Assembly: GCF_964199755.1 (NCBI RefSeq)
Contig: NC_133898.1
Location: 128,152,224-128,216,223, forward strand
DNA length: 64,000 bases
DNA from: Larus michahellis
Taxonomy: Eukaryota > Chordata > Aves > Charadriiformes > Laridae
Reading direction: 5' to 3'
Positions 1-38,415 of the stretch are shown piece by piece; positions within the stretch are counted from its first letter, which is position 1; each line of letters starts with the position of its first letter. Made by a program: the position numbers and the translations under genes. A model generated the notes under the pieces. The model worked only from the letters and a program-made list of their open reading frames with translations, was not told the DNA's origin and ran no database searches.

Positions 1-85
1 CCTGTCTCGTGGAAGGTGTCCCTGCCTATGGCAGGGGGGTTGGATCTTTAAGGTCCCTTCCAATCCAAACCATTCCATCATTTTT
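1..85 (+). repeat. CR1 LINE 3' end fragment
   Basis: The stretch carries the typical CR1 3' untranslated sequence: a tract meaning 'ggaaggtgtccctgcc', then 'aaggtcccttccaatccaaa', then a decayed tail near position 82. It is cut by the left edge of the window. It lies in the NEIL2 intron that follows coding exon 2, antisense to the gene. Confidence 0.85.
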
Positions 86-249
86 TGTGGATTCCCTGGT
101 TGAAGACACCCCATGCTATTTCTCATGCCTACTTATCTTAAGAATTACCAGGGTAAAAAAAGACAGGACTAAGAGCATTCCCACACAAATTTAGTTTGAG
201 ACAAAAGAGAGGTGGGAAGAGGGCAGAGTTTGAGGAATCCACCAAATAC

Positions 250-581
250 CTGGGTACAGGGTCTTTCCAGTCTCCCCTCTTATTGGCTTTGTTTGCTCTC
301 GAGAACTCATTTGCCCGAATGCTGCCAAACAAGCCAAAGTGGATGCGCAGCCAGCTGCCCAGAGCCCCTACTGCATCCGTGGCTTCAGGTCTTGAGTGCT
401 GGAGTTCCTGCAGCTCCTCTTCCTGGGGACATGTCTGTGCAGCACAAACCTGTTCTTGCCCTCCCTGGGCAGGAGAACTTGCCCCATTAGCAGCCTCTCT
501 TTGCAGCACAGTCTCTTCTGCAGTTGGTCCTAAGGGACCTTCAGCAGCCACAAATGCCAGGTACAAGTTCTTCCCATGAAC
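250..581 (-). CDS. NEIL2: NEIL2 coding exon 2
   Basis: The acceptor reads TTTTTCTCAG just before 581 and the donor is GTATTT at 249-244. The exon is 332 bp, begins in phase 0 with the Val-His-Gly-Lys codons, and ends two bases into an Arg codon after DWKDPVP. The next exon must begin off the left edge. Confidence 0.9.
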
Positions 582-1841
582 CTGAGAAAAAAAGGTGGGA
601 TGTACTGAGGATCCACATAACTGCTGCCTGTTTCCATACAAGTGGCTATTTTCTACAAACTCATTTAGATAGAAGGCGCACCACTCCACCCTGCACACAG
701 GATTCATTAGCACCTGAGCCATTCCCATCACAGCCATTCTCTCAGCATCCCTTCTTTGGCTCCATGAAGCACAAAGTACTCAGATGCCACTCCAATGTGA
801 AGTCCTCCCAGAGGCTCCTGTCAGGAGCCACACACCAGGACAGACACTCAGGGTTTCAAAGCCTGTCCTCACCGCTTTTCATTCACCTCCCCACTTTCTG
901 CTGGCCTCAAGCGTTTCAAGCTAGGGTGACCTGGCACCCAACCTTGATGGTCAGACTCAATGATCTGAAAGGTCCCTTCCAACCCAGACAATTCTATGGC
1001 CTAACTCAAGGGTGGCTCTGAAGCCACAAGCTAGCCACAAATGTCTGTTGAGATGCTCACACCTGTGCCCCCAGCTGGGACTATCATATAATCAGAGGTG
1101 AGGCTGCACTAGCATTTGGTCAGTCAAGTCCAAATCGTCATCTGAAAGAGGTCAGGCAAGTGAAACCCACAGCAGGATTGACCCGATGTGACTATCTCAC
1201 AACTGGCCACAGCACAGACATTTCCACCTGGCCAGGTGAAACCCTGCCCTTGGGTAAAAGGGAAGCAACTGTGGACATTCACAGCTGAAGGAAACAAGGC
1301 TGCTCCTTCTGACATCCACATACTGAAGAAATCAACTCTTACCTTCTAATAGCCCTCACCAGCACCAGCTCCTCATCCCTTGAGAGGCACAGAAACAGTG
1401 CCTTAACATGACTGACTCAAAACTGCAAATCTGGGCATCTCCATGTCTAGCCATGTCACTGCCTCTCCTCACAGTAACCTCCATGCCAAGCTTTGTACCA
1501 CAGAGCAGTACTCCAAAATGAGCATTCACACCTCTTTAGCCACATGAGCCTGTTTTGTGGCCATAAACAAAGCCAACAGTCCACCTCAAACACAAGCTTG
1601 GTGTCCTTCTCAGGTTATGCACCTCCTGTGACCCAGAGGCAGGACAATGGTGGTTTGCCTCAGACTTGCCATGGACCAGTAAGTTCATCTTTAGCACACT
1701 CACCTGGGAGTCCTGGAGCCTCAGGGCATTCAGGTCATTCACATTGACCTTCCGGCTGCTTCCCCCCACCTTGGCCACCACTTGTCCCACAAAAGGAGAG
1801 GTCAGCAGCTGGAACTTCCTCACTGATGGGCCCTCCGGCAT
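250..1841 (-). CDS. NEIL2: NEIL2, endonuclease VIII-like DNA glycosylase (5' part only)
   Basis: This is the amino-terminal part of NEIL2, a bifunctional Fpg/Nei-family DNA glycosylase/AP lyase that removes oxidised pyrimidines, preferably from bubbles and transcribed DNA. Two coding exons are visible, 1841-1704 (46 codons, phase 0) and 581-250 (110 codons plus two bases). The protein opens with Met-Pro-Glu-Gly-Pro. Pro2 is the family's catalytic nucleophile after Met removal, and Glu3 is the general acid. Lys50 in the Val-His-Gly-Lys motif matches the conserved beta-elimination lysine. Near residues 124-153 the [11 protein letters not shown] and [12 protein letters not shown] blocks match NEIL2 and not NEIL1 or NEIL3. 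Residues 57-120 form a poorly conserved acidic, Gln-rich linker, as in other NEIL2 proteins. The helix-2-turn-helix and zinc finger lie beyond position 1. The gene sits downstream of GATA4 in the same orientation, as in human. Confidence 0.93.
582..1703 (-). other. NEIL2: NEIL2 intron between coding exons 1 and 2
   Basis: A 1.1-kb intron with GT-AG ends. It contains one short CR1 3' end (about 936-998) and otherwise unique sequence with no open coding signal that I trust. Confidence 0.85.
936..998 (+). repeat. CR1 LINE 3' terminal fragment
   Basis: The text runs 'ttgatggtcagactcaatga', then 'aaggtcccttccaaccc', then ends in 'attctatg', the CR1 tail unit. It lies in the NEIL2 intron, antisense to the gene. 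Confidence 0.8.
1704..1841 (-). CDS. NEIL2: NEIL2 coding exon 1 with start codon
   Basis: The ATG is at 1841-1839 and the donor GTGAGT at 1703-1698. The exon is 138 bp and encodes 46 residues beginning [10 protein letters not shown], the family amino-terminus. A likely acceptor (CCCTCAACAG, AG at 1852-1851) lies 10 bp upstream of the ATG, so the start codon is probably near the front of a second exon, with a non-coding first exon further right that I could not place. Confidence 0.9.
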
Positions 1842-2034
1842 CTCCAGCAGCTGTTGAGGGAACAGCAGGTCCTTCTCACACTTGGTGCCCTAGACTTCAA
1901 GGGAAGTTGCAACTCAGAAGTACACAAAACCAGTCAGAGGCTGAGCTTGCCACAATCTCCTTATCCCAATTTTCCTCCTAAGTCCCTGTGGCAAAGTCCA
2001 TGAAGAGAAACAGGTTCCTTTCAGGCCCAGGGAG

Positions 2035-2105
2035 GTAGGGGAATTTCCATCCTTGGGATATTCATAATCCAATCAAATAAGGCCCTGATCAACCTGCCTT
2101 AATGT
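2035..2105 (+). repeat. Degenerate CR1-like fragment
   Basis: The string 'tttccatccttgggatattc' followed by 'aaggccctgatcaacctgc' resembles the CR1 3' region (normally tctccatccttggagatattc and ctgggcaacctgc). It is short and diverged, so the call is tentative. Confidence 0.4.
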
Positions 2106-2559
2106 TAGTTTTCACCCTACAAGCAGGAATTTGGCCTGGGGATTCCCCAGAAGTCCTTTCCTACTGCAGGTTCTCCATAGAGGACCTTAAATTAGACTGA
2201 TTAGCATCCCTCTCATCACCAGGAACAAGAGCTTACCTAACTCCAACCATTCCCTCAGTCACAGCCCTCATGTCCCAGCACAAAGGAGGAACACAATCTT
2301 CCATAGACGTTACTGAACCAGAATCAACACAGGCCATGGTGAGCCGTCCTTTTCCCAATGCAGCCACCAAGGCAAGCGCTGCTCTCTGGTATCTGCACTG
2401 GAGTTAGCTCATCCCTTGCCTTGCCTCATGAGCTGCTTGCCCCACTGACTCCAGTGGCATGGGGACAGTTCAGGAGCATTCATACATTCTACTAGCAGCA
2501 TCTGGGATCAGAAGACTCTGGATGAAGGGGAGATGAAGCAGCACCATCCTACAGCACAG

Positions 2560-2765
2560 AATCACAGAATGGTTTAGGATTGGAAGGGACCTTAAAGATC
2601 ATCCAGTTCCAACCCCCCTGCCCTGGGCAGGGACACCTCCCACTAGACCAGGTTGCTCCAAGCCCCGTCCAACCTGGCCTTGAACCCCTCCAGGGATGGG
2701 GCAGCCACAGCTTCTCTGGGCAACCTGGGACAGGGGCTCACCACCCTCACAGTGAAGAACTTGCA
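2560..2765 (-). repeat. CR1 LINE 3' fragment, minus orientation
   Basis: It begins with the reverse complement of the CR1 tail (cacagaatggttt), followed by the usual reversed 3' UTR blocks 'ggaagggaccttaaagatca' and 'cctccagggatggggcagcc'. It breaks off near the sequence for the end of the ORF2 region. Confidence 0.92.
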
Positions 2766-5130
2766 GTTCTGAGGACTTCTGCCAGTACTTGGTGTACAAG
2801 AAAGCAGGCTTCAGGACATGGAAAGCAGTTTGGCTTTCATCCCATGGTGCCAGTACGCCCTGCAGACTAATCCCAGAGACCAGAACTGACCAGAAGCTCA
2901 GCTTCAAACTCTGCAGCAGTCAGTACAAGACTCTGAGCCACCTGGCAGGGCTCAGAGAGCTTAATGTGAAAATCAACAGCAACCTTGTGCACGAGCCCCC
3001 ACCAGAAGAGGCATTCCCACCTCATGCTAGTATCTCAGCTTCTCCACTGTCTGGGATAGCACAGATACAGCAGTCCATTGTTGCATCAGCTCAGAGCAAC
3101 TGTGAAACCAAAGCCTTCACTGCCACATGCTCCTGCCACAGCAAAGGGACATCCTTTTCCACTGAAGCTCTTAGCCCAGAAGAGGAATTTAAGCCAGCAG
3201 CCACCTTCATGCGGACATGAACAGCAGGGAGGTGCGGACATACCCTCAGCAGGAGCAGGCAAGTTAGCATGGCTACAAAAGCTTTCATGTGCTACAGCAT
3301 AAACCAAATCCCTTTTTTCCAAAGCACAAGAGGAAAACATGTCAGGGAACACTCCCTGGATCCAGGACACAAAGTGAAAGATATTAATTGGTCATACAAA
3401 CTAACTTTACCAGGAGTGAAAGACTGAGCTTTATTCCTGTGTCTTCCAGTGCATGGAATAATTATTCACAGGTCTGCTCCAGTTTCACCCAAAAAAGGTG
3501 CATGTTGTGTTCAGACTTCAGTCACAAGCCAGTTGCAGCTCAAGAGTCAGCTGAAGACATGCTCCTGCTGCCAAGGGCACCAGCAGCAATCTGGATCCCT
3601 GGGAGCAGCATTTGGCTGCTGGACATGGGTCATCCAAGGGATCTGCTCATGCCCCAGGTCTCCTGGGTCTTCATCCTGACTATCCAGGCACTGGATTCAT
3701 CACAGGCAGCCTGGAATGAGCCCCAGGACAGCCCACACAACCCAGAGCTCAGACCCCAAGGAAGCTCATCACCAGCAGAGCCGCGCAGCTCCAATTGCTG
3801 CTGATTCAGTTCACAACAGGCTCACTGTGAGAGACTCCAAGTGCTGAGCACTTTGTAAGGTGTTAATGCACACACTCCCCCAGCTGCGGCCACTCTGGAC
3901 AGCAGAGTAATGCTCCTCTTCAAGAGCCTGCCCCTTCCCCCAGGGCATAAGAGGAACCACCATCTGCTGTCTCTTGCCTCCTCCTTCTCTCCATGGACCT
4001 CCTTAGCTCACCTTTTTACTCCAGACCTACTTCAGTCTTCCAAAATGCTCCCCCCCTCCAAGGAGGAAGAGGAGGACACCACCCCTAGCCCTCTGCAGAG
4101 TATGATATCCACCTCCCCAAGAGCATCACCGCTGCACCCCAGAGCTCAGGTCCCAGCAAACCACCTGAGCTGGTACCACTACAGGTCTGGGGCCGGGAGC
4201 CAGGTTTCCAGAAGAAATCCTCCCCAGGTATGAGCTCATTTTCCATCCTTGTGCTTAGACAGAAGCCAAGCAGCCATACCAGGATGTAACAAGGACATGG
4301 CTGCTAGGTTCATCCACCTCAACCCAGCTTTACGTGCACACCCACGCTGCCAGCTCACCCGTATCCAGGGAACACGGCTCCACACCCTGCTGCAGAAGCA
4401 GCACTACCATCACTTCACACCCCCACGCAAGGCTCTTGCAGGGATTTCAAGGCACAGCCCCTGCCCCTCCACGCGCAATTAGAGCAGAACAGAGTTCACC
4501 ATCTTCTCGCACTCATCCAAGCGCCTGCTTGCAGCTCTCTGAGCCCAGAGTTTCTACTCCATTTCCCCCCACGTCTCCCCAAGACAGTGGAGGCACCCAC
4601 TGCACTCCCCCCAAACCCCACATCCAGCCCTCATGCCAGTGCCCTTCCCAGGTCCACCCTGTACATGCATCTGGAGAGCAGACCACGCAGCCTTTCACCC
4701 CTACTTCATTTCTCCCCTGTGCTCCAGAGCCCCTCCTCTGACCCCAGTCTCCCTTCCAACAGCCCCCAACCACCTCCCACAGCCTCTCCAGAACCAACCT
4801 ACCCCCTCTCAGTAACACATTCTGCACCCAAAACCCACCCACTTTTATAGGGGAGGAGGACCCTCCCCTCCCAAATAGCAGGGGAGCTTCCCAGTTGGCT
4901 GGTGGGGCAGGAATGGGTGGGGTTTCAAGTTCTGGCCACACTCAGCCCCTCCAGTTGTACTGGTGTCCAGGGGCTGCTTGGACTGGGAAGGAAGCTGGGC
5001 ACCCTGGGAGGAAGGTTGGGTGTTTGCAGGAGGGCTATGGTTCTGCAGAGGGTGGTGGTGGCAGAGCTCAGCCCATGCTGGAAATGTGATTTTGGCTTAA
5101 GGGTGGAGTCTCTGTGTTCAGCTGGGAATG

Positions 5131-5672
5131 TCTTGCTGTAATGAGTCTCTACTAAGTGTTTCTAATTTCATTAGCAAAGCAGGCTCTAAATGCCTCCCCT
5201 GTCATGGGAAGGAAAGCAGAGCTCAGATGGAACCCAGTAAGTTGTCCCTCTTGCTCGAATGAGATGAGTCTCCTGGAACTGGTAGCACTTTTGTCCTGTG
5301 AGTATCCCTTCATCTGTCACTTCTAGTGTTTGTCATGCTACATGGGCCATCCCAGCTTCTACCTCCAAGAAGGGGCTCTGTGTGACTCCTGGGCTTGGAG
5401 ACAACGTTCAGTCTCCTGCAGTGACTCATTTTTTGGGAGTCCCCAAGTCTGAGCAATTAATTTACCAGTGATTTTGCCTCTTATTAGAATCTAACATCTA
5501 TTTGGAAAAACATTTCCAGCATGAGGATGATCAACCACTGGAACAGGAACCCAGACAGGTTGTAGGATTTCCATCCTTGGGGATGTTCAACATTTGACTG
5601 AACAGGGCCCTGATCTAGTCCCTTCTGCCTTAAATTACTCTGTAATTGTATCGTTACAAGCTCCCTAGGACA
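5131..5672. repeat. 540-bp direct duplication, copy A
   Basis: This block matches 6602-7134 over nearly its whole length, at roughly 90-93% identity by eye, in the same orientation, starting near 'tcttgctgtaa' and ending at 'aggacaggaccca'. Copy A has an insertion near 5300-5345 and lacks 9 bases present in copy B near 7051. The right third (about 5495-5690) is an old CR1 3' region in + orientation. Function is unknown. Confidence 0.85.
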
Positions 5673-5690
5673 GGACCCACTGCACCATTG
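5495..5690 (+). repeat. Old CR1 3' fragment inside duplication copy A
   Basis: The words 'atcaaccactggaacagg', 'gacaggttgtaggatttcc' and 'aacagggccctgatctag' follow the CR1 3' end order, with substitutions. The same fragment is carried at about 6948-7110 in copy B. Confidence 0.6.
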
Positions 5691-6601
5691 CTTCCCCAGG
5701 TGCACTTCATGTGCGATCATTTGCCCCTAGCCCTCTCCAAGAAGCCCACGAGGGTAGTCAGAGCCAAGCAGCAGCCTTCGGGTTTTATTATCATTGTTTT
5801 ATTTCCATTAGTTCTAAAGGTGTAGAAGTTACGTGGATTGGTAGCCATACTACTTCATAATATGTATTTTTTTTACATCTTTAAATAATTACAGCTTGTT
5901 CAGTTGGTTGGTTTCCCTCTCCCCCCTTACAAATAAGCATCTTGTTTCCAAGGGACCTTCCCAGATGATCTGGGAAGCTTCAGACTTTATACATGGGGGG
6001 GGAAAAACGAAACAAAACACCACCCCTGCCATAGTCACAGCTTCAGTGTTATATTAAGAGTTGTTGATCGGTTTTAAAGCTCCCTTACAATATTCCTGAG
6101 CTCCTCCTGATTGTGCCCTCTCCAGCCAGCCCAGAAGATTGGAAGTGAAACGTGGATCTCTTCTGATCAATTTAGAAAAGAAGTGGTGAAGTGATTCAAG
6201 ATATTTCACTTCCACAAAGAGGAAAGACGTTTAGGAATGGTTGAATGACCTTTCTACCCCTCTGGCTCCCTGTCCTGGTTCTCATTTGCTCATTGCATTC
6301 TGGTGACCACCGAGCCATCGCAGAGGTCTGGTTTGGCACGACAAAACCTTGTGCTGCAAACCCTTCGACATCAAAAATTGGATGTGTGGTTAATGCGGAC
6401 CTCTAAGGGAACAAGTCCCGCAAACGGATTTATATACGTGCTTAAGTGTTTTGCAGGACTGGGCCCTTCCCTCTTGCTCCCCAGGGCAGGGATGGTTCTT
6501 GGTTCTGCATTTGCATAGGACTTGGCCTGATATGACCCTCACTAGGTTCTCCAGCCACGTTGCAATAAAATAAATTATAGCAATAATAACAGCAATAATT
6601 A
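5673..6601. other. Spacer between the duplication copies; possible 3' UTR end
   Basis: The 929-bp spacer is not repeated elsewhere in the window. Its left part holds two minus-strand AATAAA signals and AT-rich DNA, so it may be the distal end of a minus-strand transcript. It has no retroviral internal signals such as a primer site or polypurine tract. Confidence 0.4.
5784..5803 (-). terminator. Two adjacent minus-strand poly(A) signals
   Basis: AATAAA occurs on the minus strand at 5803-5798 and again at 5789-5784. They could end a long GATA4 3' UTR (about 4.4 kb after the stop). That is longer than I would expect for the gene and would include the copy B duplication, so the assignment is weak. 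Confidence 0.3.
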
Positions 6602-7134
6602 TCTTGCTGTAACGAGTCTCTAATAATTGTATCTAATTATATTAGCAACGCTGGCTCTAAATGCCTCCCCCATCACGGGAAGGAAAGCAGAGCTCAGATG
6701 GAACCCTGAGTTTTGTAAGCTGTCCCTCTTGCTAGAATGAGATGAGTCTCCTGGAACTGGTAGCACTTTTGTCCTGTGAGTTCTGGTGTTGGCCATCCCA
6801 ACTCCTACCTCCAAGAAGGGGCTCTGTGTGACTCCTGGGCTTGGAGACAACGTTCAGTCTCCTGCAGTGACTCATTTTTTGGGAGTCCCCAAGTCTGAGC
6901 AATTAATTTACCAGTGATTTTGCCTCTCATTAGAATCTAACATCTATTTGGGAAAACATTTCCAGCATGAGGGTGATCAACCACTGGAACAGGAACCCAG
7001 ACAGGTTGTAGGATTTCCATCCTTGGGGATGTTCCACATTTGACTGAACAGGGCCCTGAGAAACCTGATCTAGTCCCTTCTGCCTTAAATTACTCTGTAA
7101 TTCTATTGTTACAAGCTCCTTAGGACAGGACCCA
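6602..7134. repeat. 540-bp direct duplication, copy B
   Basis: This is the partner of 5131-5672. It keeps the string 'ccctgagaaacctgatctag', which is closer to the CR1 consensus (gagcaacctg) than the shortened copy A, so copy B probably preserves the older form there. Unique sequence resumes on both sides. Confidence 0.85.
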
Positions 7135-8053
7135 TCTACTATGGTGTGTTTGTACAGCACCTGCCATAGTGGTTCTCCATGTGTCTTGATATCAGTGTTG
7201 GCCACAATATGGCAAGTGGCCCTGAGCTGAAAATAGCTCTACCACAGTTTCGGGTGATTGAAAAGAAAGACAAACCAGGTGCATCCGAACTTCTACAGCT
7301 TGGACTGCAAAAGTGGGGACAAAAGAGCCGATTTCTACCACTAAAGAGAGCCAAGTTGTCCTCACGGCCCCCAGAGCCTCACCTTTTGAAAGCAGACATC
7401 TTGTTCTGTTATCAGGATCCTTGTAAATGCTCCTCTCTGTGTTTCTAGAATTATTTTTAAGGCTTGGTGGAAGGCTGAGAACCAGTTAACAGATCTCTAC
7501 CGTGGTCATTTAGATAACCTGAGGGGGTACAAGGCAGGCTTATATCCTGCAGGGGTTTTCCCCTCTTGCATGGCAAACAGACTCCTTTATGGCATCTCGG
7601 AGTGTGTTTTGAAGGCAGGCAAAAAATTCAGCCAGGGAGTTTGGCTTTGAGGGTGGGAGGAGGAGCACAGTAATAAGGCAAGGTGGACAAAGCCCCTGGG
7701 AGCTTCTAGATGGAAAGAGAAAGGGGGCGTGTGGTTGGTCTGGACCTTAGCTTCTCTCCAGGAGACCACCCACTTCCCTCCCTCTCAGGTTGTCCAGGGT
7801 ATCCCGTTAGCCAAGTGGCATCTTTGTGGTGCATGATTCTCTGTCACAGATGGGAATTCACAGCCAGATCCCAAGAGAGCTCAATTGCCATTTACAAAGG
7901 AATATAGTTCAAGGAGGAGGATGGGTAACGACCTGCATGCCCAGGGAAAAACACCTTCATGTTTCCAGTCCAAATTCATATTTTTAGGTGCTATTTCTGG
8001 CCTCATTTCTGCAGCCTACCAGGCCTGAGCAGAATCACAGAATCTAACCTACT

Positions 8054-8059
8054 TTTATT
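8054..8059 (-). terminator. GATA4: Candidate GATA4 poly(A) signal
   Basis: A canonical AATAAA on the minus strand, 2.16 kb past the GATA4 stop. It is the first canonical hexamer I found downstream of the stop; variant hexamers (ATTAAA) occur near 8980 and 8090. Confidence 0.4.
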
Positions 8060-8847
8060 CATGTTTCATGAATGTCTTTTCCTTGTCTTTAATAAACACC
8101 AATGAGGCTAGACCCTGCATTAGCTCAGCAAGACAGAGTGGAAAAGATGGTGCAAACACCATCCAGCCATTCCCATGGCATCACCGCTATGGTGTTTTTC
8201 TCTGGGGAGTGCAGAGGCTCTGCCACCCCTCCAAAACCCTGCAAATCTGCGTTACGCCGAGCACAGGGAATGTGGAAGGGTCCAGGTCTCTCCTGTGACT
8301 CCAGTCCCAGTCTTTATCACCACCAGTCCAGTTGAATTCTTCTCCTTAAAGAAGCTTTTCTACCATCAGGAGGAAAAAGGTGAGTTCAAGCAAAGACAAC
8401 ACAATGCCATTCTTTTGCTTCAAACATGTATGTGGCTCCCCTCTTCGCCAAGCCGTGTATCTTGGTGTTTGCGTGGAAACATTCTTTGTGGGAATGTTAA
8501 ACCGTGGGAGACAGAGGATGGCACATTTGGGAGGGATGCGCAATCCCTCTTCCAGATTTTTACTTGGTAGTTCCGTACTCGAGTTCTGGATGCAGGGAGG
8601 AGAGGAGCTGGCAAGGCAAGAAGAGTAACAGAGTTTGGGAGCGGACAGAAACAAGAGTGGAGAATCTTGTAGGACGAGGTCTCACAGAAATTCTCTGCTT
8701 GGACAGGCAAAGCTGTCCCTTCTCAGAAATGTTGATGAAAACGTCATGGCAAGCATCTGGTGAAGCACTTAGACTGCACAGGGGAGCTGTGGCGTCTGCA
8801 GCGCTGGAGTTTGTTAAGCACATGCTAGAGAAAGAGCAGTCAGGGCT

Positions 8848-8945
8848 AGGTTAGGTGGACTTGATCCCATTGGGAAAAGGGAACGAGTCAGTGAGCTCTC
8901 AGCATCTCTTCCAACTCCGTTTGCTAGGATTCCCTGATTGCCGAG
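8848..8945 (+). repeat. Degenerate CR1-like 3' end
   Basis: The words 'taggtggacttgatcc', 'catctcttccaactccg' and a final 'gattccctgattg' resemble a decayed CR1 3' terminus. The match is weak. Confidence 0.35.
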
Positions 8946-10215
8946 AGCCTTACGGGCAGGAAAAAGCACGAGTCTTGTTTAATACTCGTGTGTGAATGGA
9001 GTTATGCTTCTCCTGCAGGCAAGCGAGTCTATGCACATGCTTGGAAAAGAAAACAGCCCCTGCCTACTGTTGGGGGGGGGGCTAACAGTTAGAGGCTGAA
9101 GCCTTTGCTTGTCGCAAAAGGTGAAATCCTAAAGGGTTAGATGTGTGAAATGGTCACGAGCCAGCTGTTAGGGGGAGAAGTGGGCACTCACAGCACAGGC
9201 AAAAATAAATGACAATCAGATTTCATCAATGACATCAAGACCGACAGGAAAGTATGCAAAATAATTAAATTAACTGTCTCCAAAGCAACGGCACAGCAGC
9301 GTTAGAAGAGCATCTTTCACTTGCTGTGCTCTTGAATGATCTCTGAGCCTGTCTTGTAGCTATCCATAAGGCAAGAGCCCAGCAATCTCCTCCAGGATTT
9401 GATGACCAATGTGGGTCTCCTCTACCTGCTTCCAGAAGGTTCCTCCTTCCAAAATCTCCCTTGACTTTGGACAGACCTTCTCCAGGCTCGGCCAACAACC
9501 TTTTGGAAACACAGTCCCATGATTTTGTAATGATAAATAGGAAAGGAGTTACTATTAAATACGGACATTCATTAGCTTTTCAGACCATTGAGGAAAATGA
9601 AGACAATGTTCTAGATGTGTAAGCTGAGGATGTGTGTGTGGGAGGGTCGCTTTGTTTCTCTGCCCTAGATCATATCAAATCCACTAAAGCCACCACAGCA
9701 CGTCTAGTGAAGTCTGTTCGACAAACTGTTCTGGAACTGGCTCCATTTGGTGGAAGATCACTGAATTTGGGTAATGAGAAGATGGTGGCATTTTCTTCTG
9801 GTCAGGAAAAAAACAGATGGTGACAGAAGAAAAAAAAAGTGTCTCTGCTCCACAATTGTCTTGAGTCTTAAATGCCAGATATTTTTAAATAAACTAAACT
9901 CAAGAACTGTGTCCATCTTTGTGTTTCTGGCTATTTTGTGGAAGGTGGTGACAATCAAATATAGAGAGGCTCATTTAAAGTGGGGAAAAAAGGCTTCAAA
10001 TCCATTAGGTACTTTGAGATTTGAGTCTTCTCTGTTCATTTCATAAGAGCTCTCAACACCTCAGGTAAGTCCTCTTTACCTCTTTGCTGGAACATCTCAC
10101 AAGGGGAGAGAAGGCAGGAGAGCAGAGGAGGTGGGAAACATTGACTTGATGATTACATGGCATCTTCTTCATCTCTCAAGCAGATCAACCTGGAGTCCGT
10201 GGGTGGAAGACCAGG

Positions 10216-37564
<27,349 letters not shown>

Positions 37565-38382
37565 CTCGCGATGGGCCCCCCCAAACCCCAGCCGGGTCCC
37601 CGGCCACAATCCGGAGCGATGGGGAGCGGGTGACAAACCCCAGGCTCAGCTTTCCCCTCCGGCGAGCGGTGGCCGGAGCGGTCTCGCGTGGGTACAACCT
37701 TCCAGCCAAAACCAAAACACCACCAGCGATGCAATTTTCCTCCAAAACACACCCCCCCCACCCTCCCCTCTTCCCCACCACCACCCTCCTTCCCCACCTT
37801 CAGCAGGTCCGGCCGCCGCTTCGAGACCCCCAAGTAAGAAGTCCGGGTCCCTCCGGGAGGAGAGATTTTTAGCTCCCGCCTGGATTTAGCTTCTCCCACC
37901 GGGCTCCATCCATCACCTCCCGCCCCCCCCCGGCCCCCCCCAACACGATGGGGATGGGCTGCTTAAAACCCTCGGTCAGTCTCCTCCCCCCTTTTTCTCC
38001 TTCTTTCCACCCCCCCCCCCCCGCCCCGTCTAACAGCCCCTCCGGGGGATGCAGGGGGAGATGCGGCCGGGGATGCGGGAGGAGGCGACGGCGCGGGGTG
38101 TGTGTGTGTGTGTGTCCCCCCCGGGGCGGAGGAGATAAGGAGGTTAGAGCAGTTCGTGGCGGGGGGCGGGGGGGGGGGGGGGGTTACACAGCCGGGAAGG
38201 TGAGAGACAGAGCGATGCTCTCTCCTAGAAAACCTTTGTCCCGCAGGTACGATCGGTGCTTTAAGTTGTTAATGGCCCCCGGGGGCGGCGTTTGATGTGG
38301 CGGCGGGGAGGCGACCCGGAGGCTGAAGCTGCGGAGGGCTGGGGGGGGGGTTAAATTAAATTAGGCAGACGGTGGGGAAAGG

Positions 38383-38415
<33 letters not shown>

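Larger units (their letters stand above)
1842..5130. other. NEIL2 upstream / intergenic DNA
   Basis: This 3.3-kb stretch should hold the non-coding first exon and promoter of NEIL2, but I could not place either. It is moderately GC-rich, most so at about 4500-4900, where C-rich text dominates the + strand. It contains one clear CR1 copy (2560-2765) and one weak one (2035-2105). The open frames here lack codon bias or recognisable domains. Confidence 0.5.
7135..10215 (-). other. GATA4: GATA4 3' UTR and downstream DNA
   Basis: This stretch directly follows the GATA4 stop codon. Part of it must be 3' UTR, but the end cannot be fixed from sequence alone. The nearest canonical minus-strand AATAAA is at 8059-8054, which would give a 3' UTR of about 2.2 kb. 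No coding sequence is convincing. A weak CR1-like piece lies at 8848-8945. Confidence 0.5.

Noticed and set aside
5131..7134. LTR retroelement with 540-bp terminal repeats
   Set aside because: The repeats contain a CR1 fragment, the spacer is only 929 bp without coding sequence, and I found no primer site, polypurine tract or target-site duplication.
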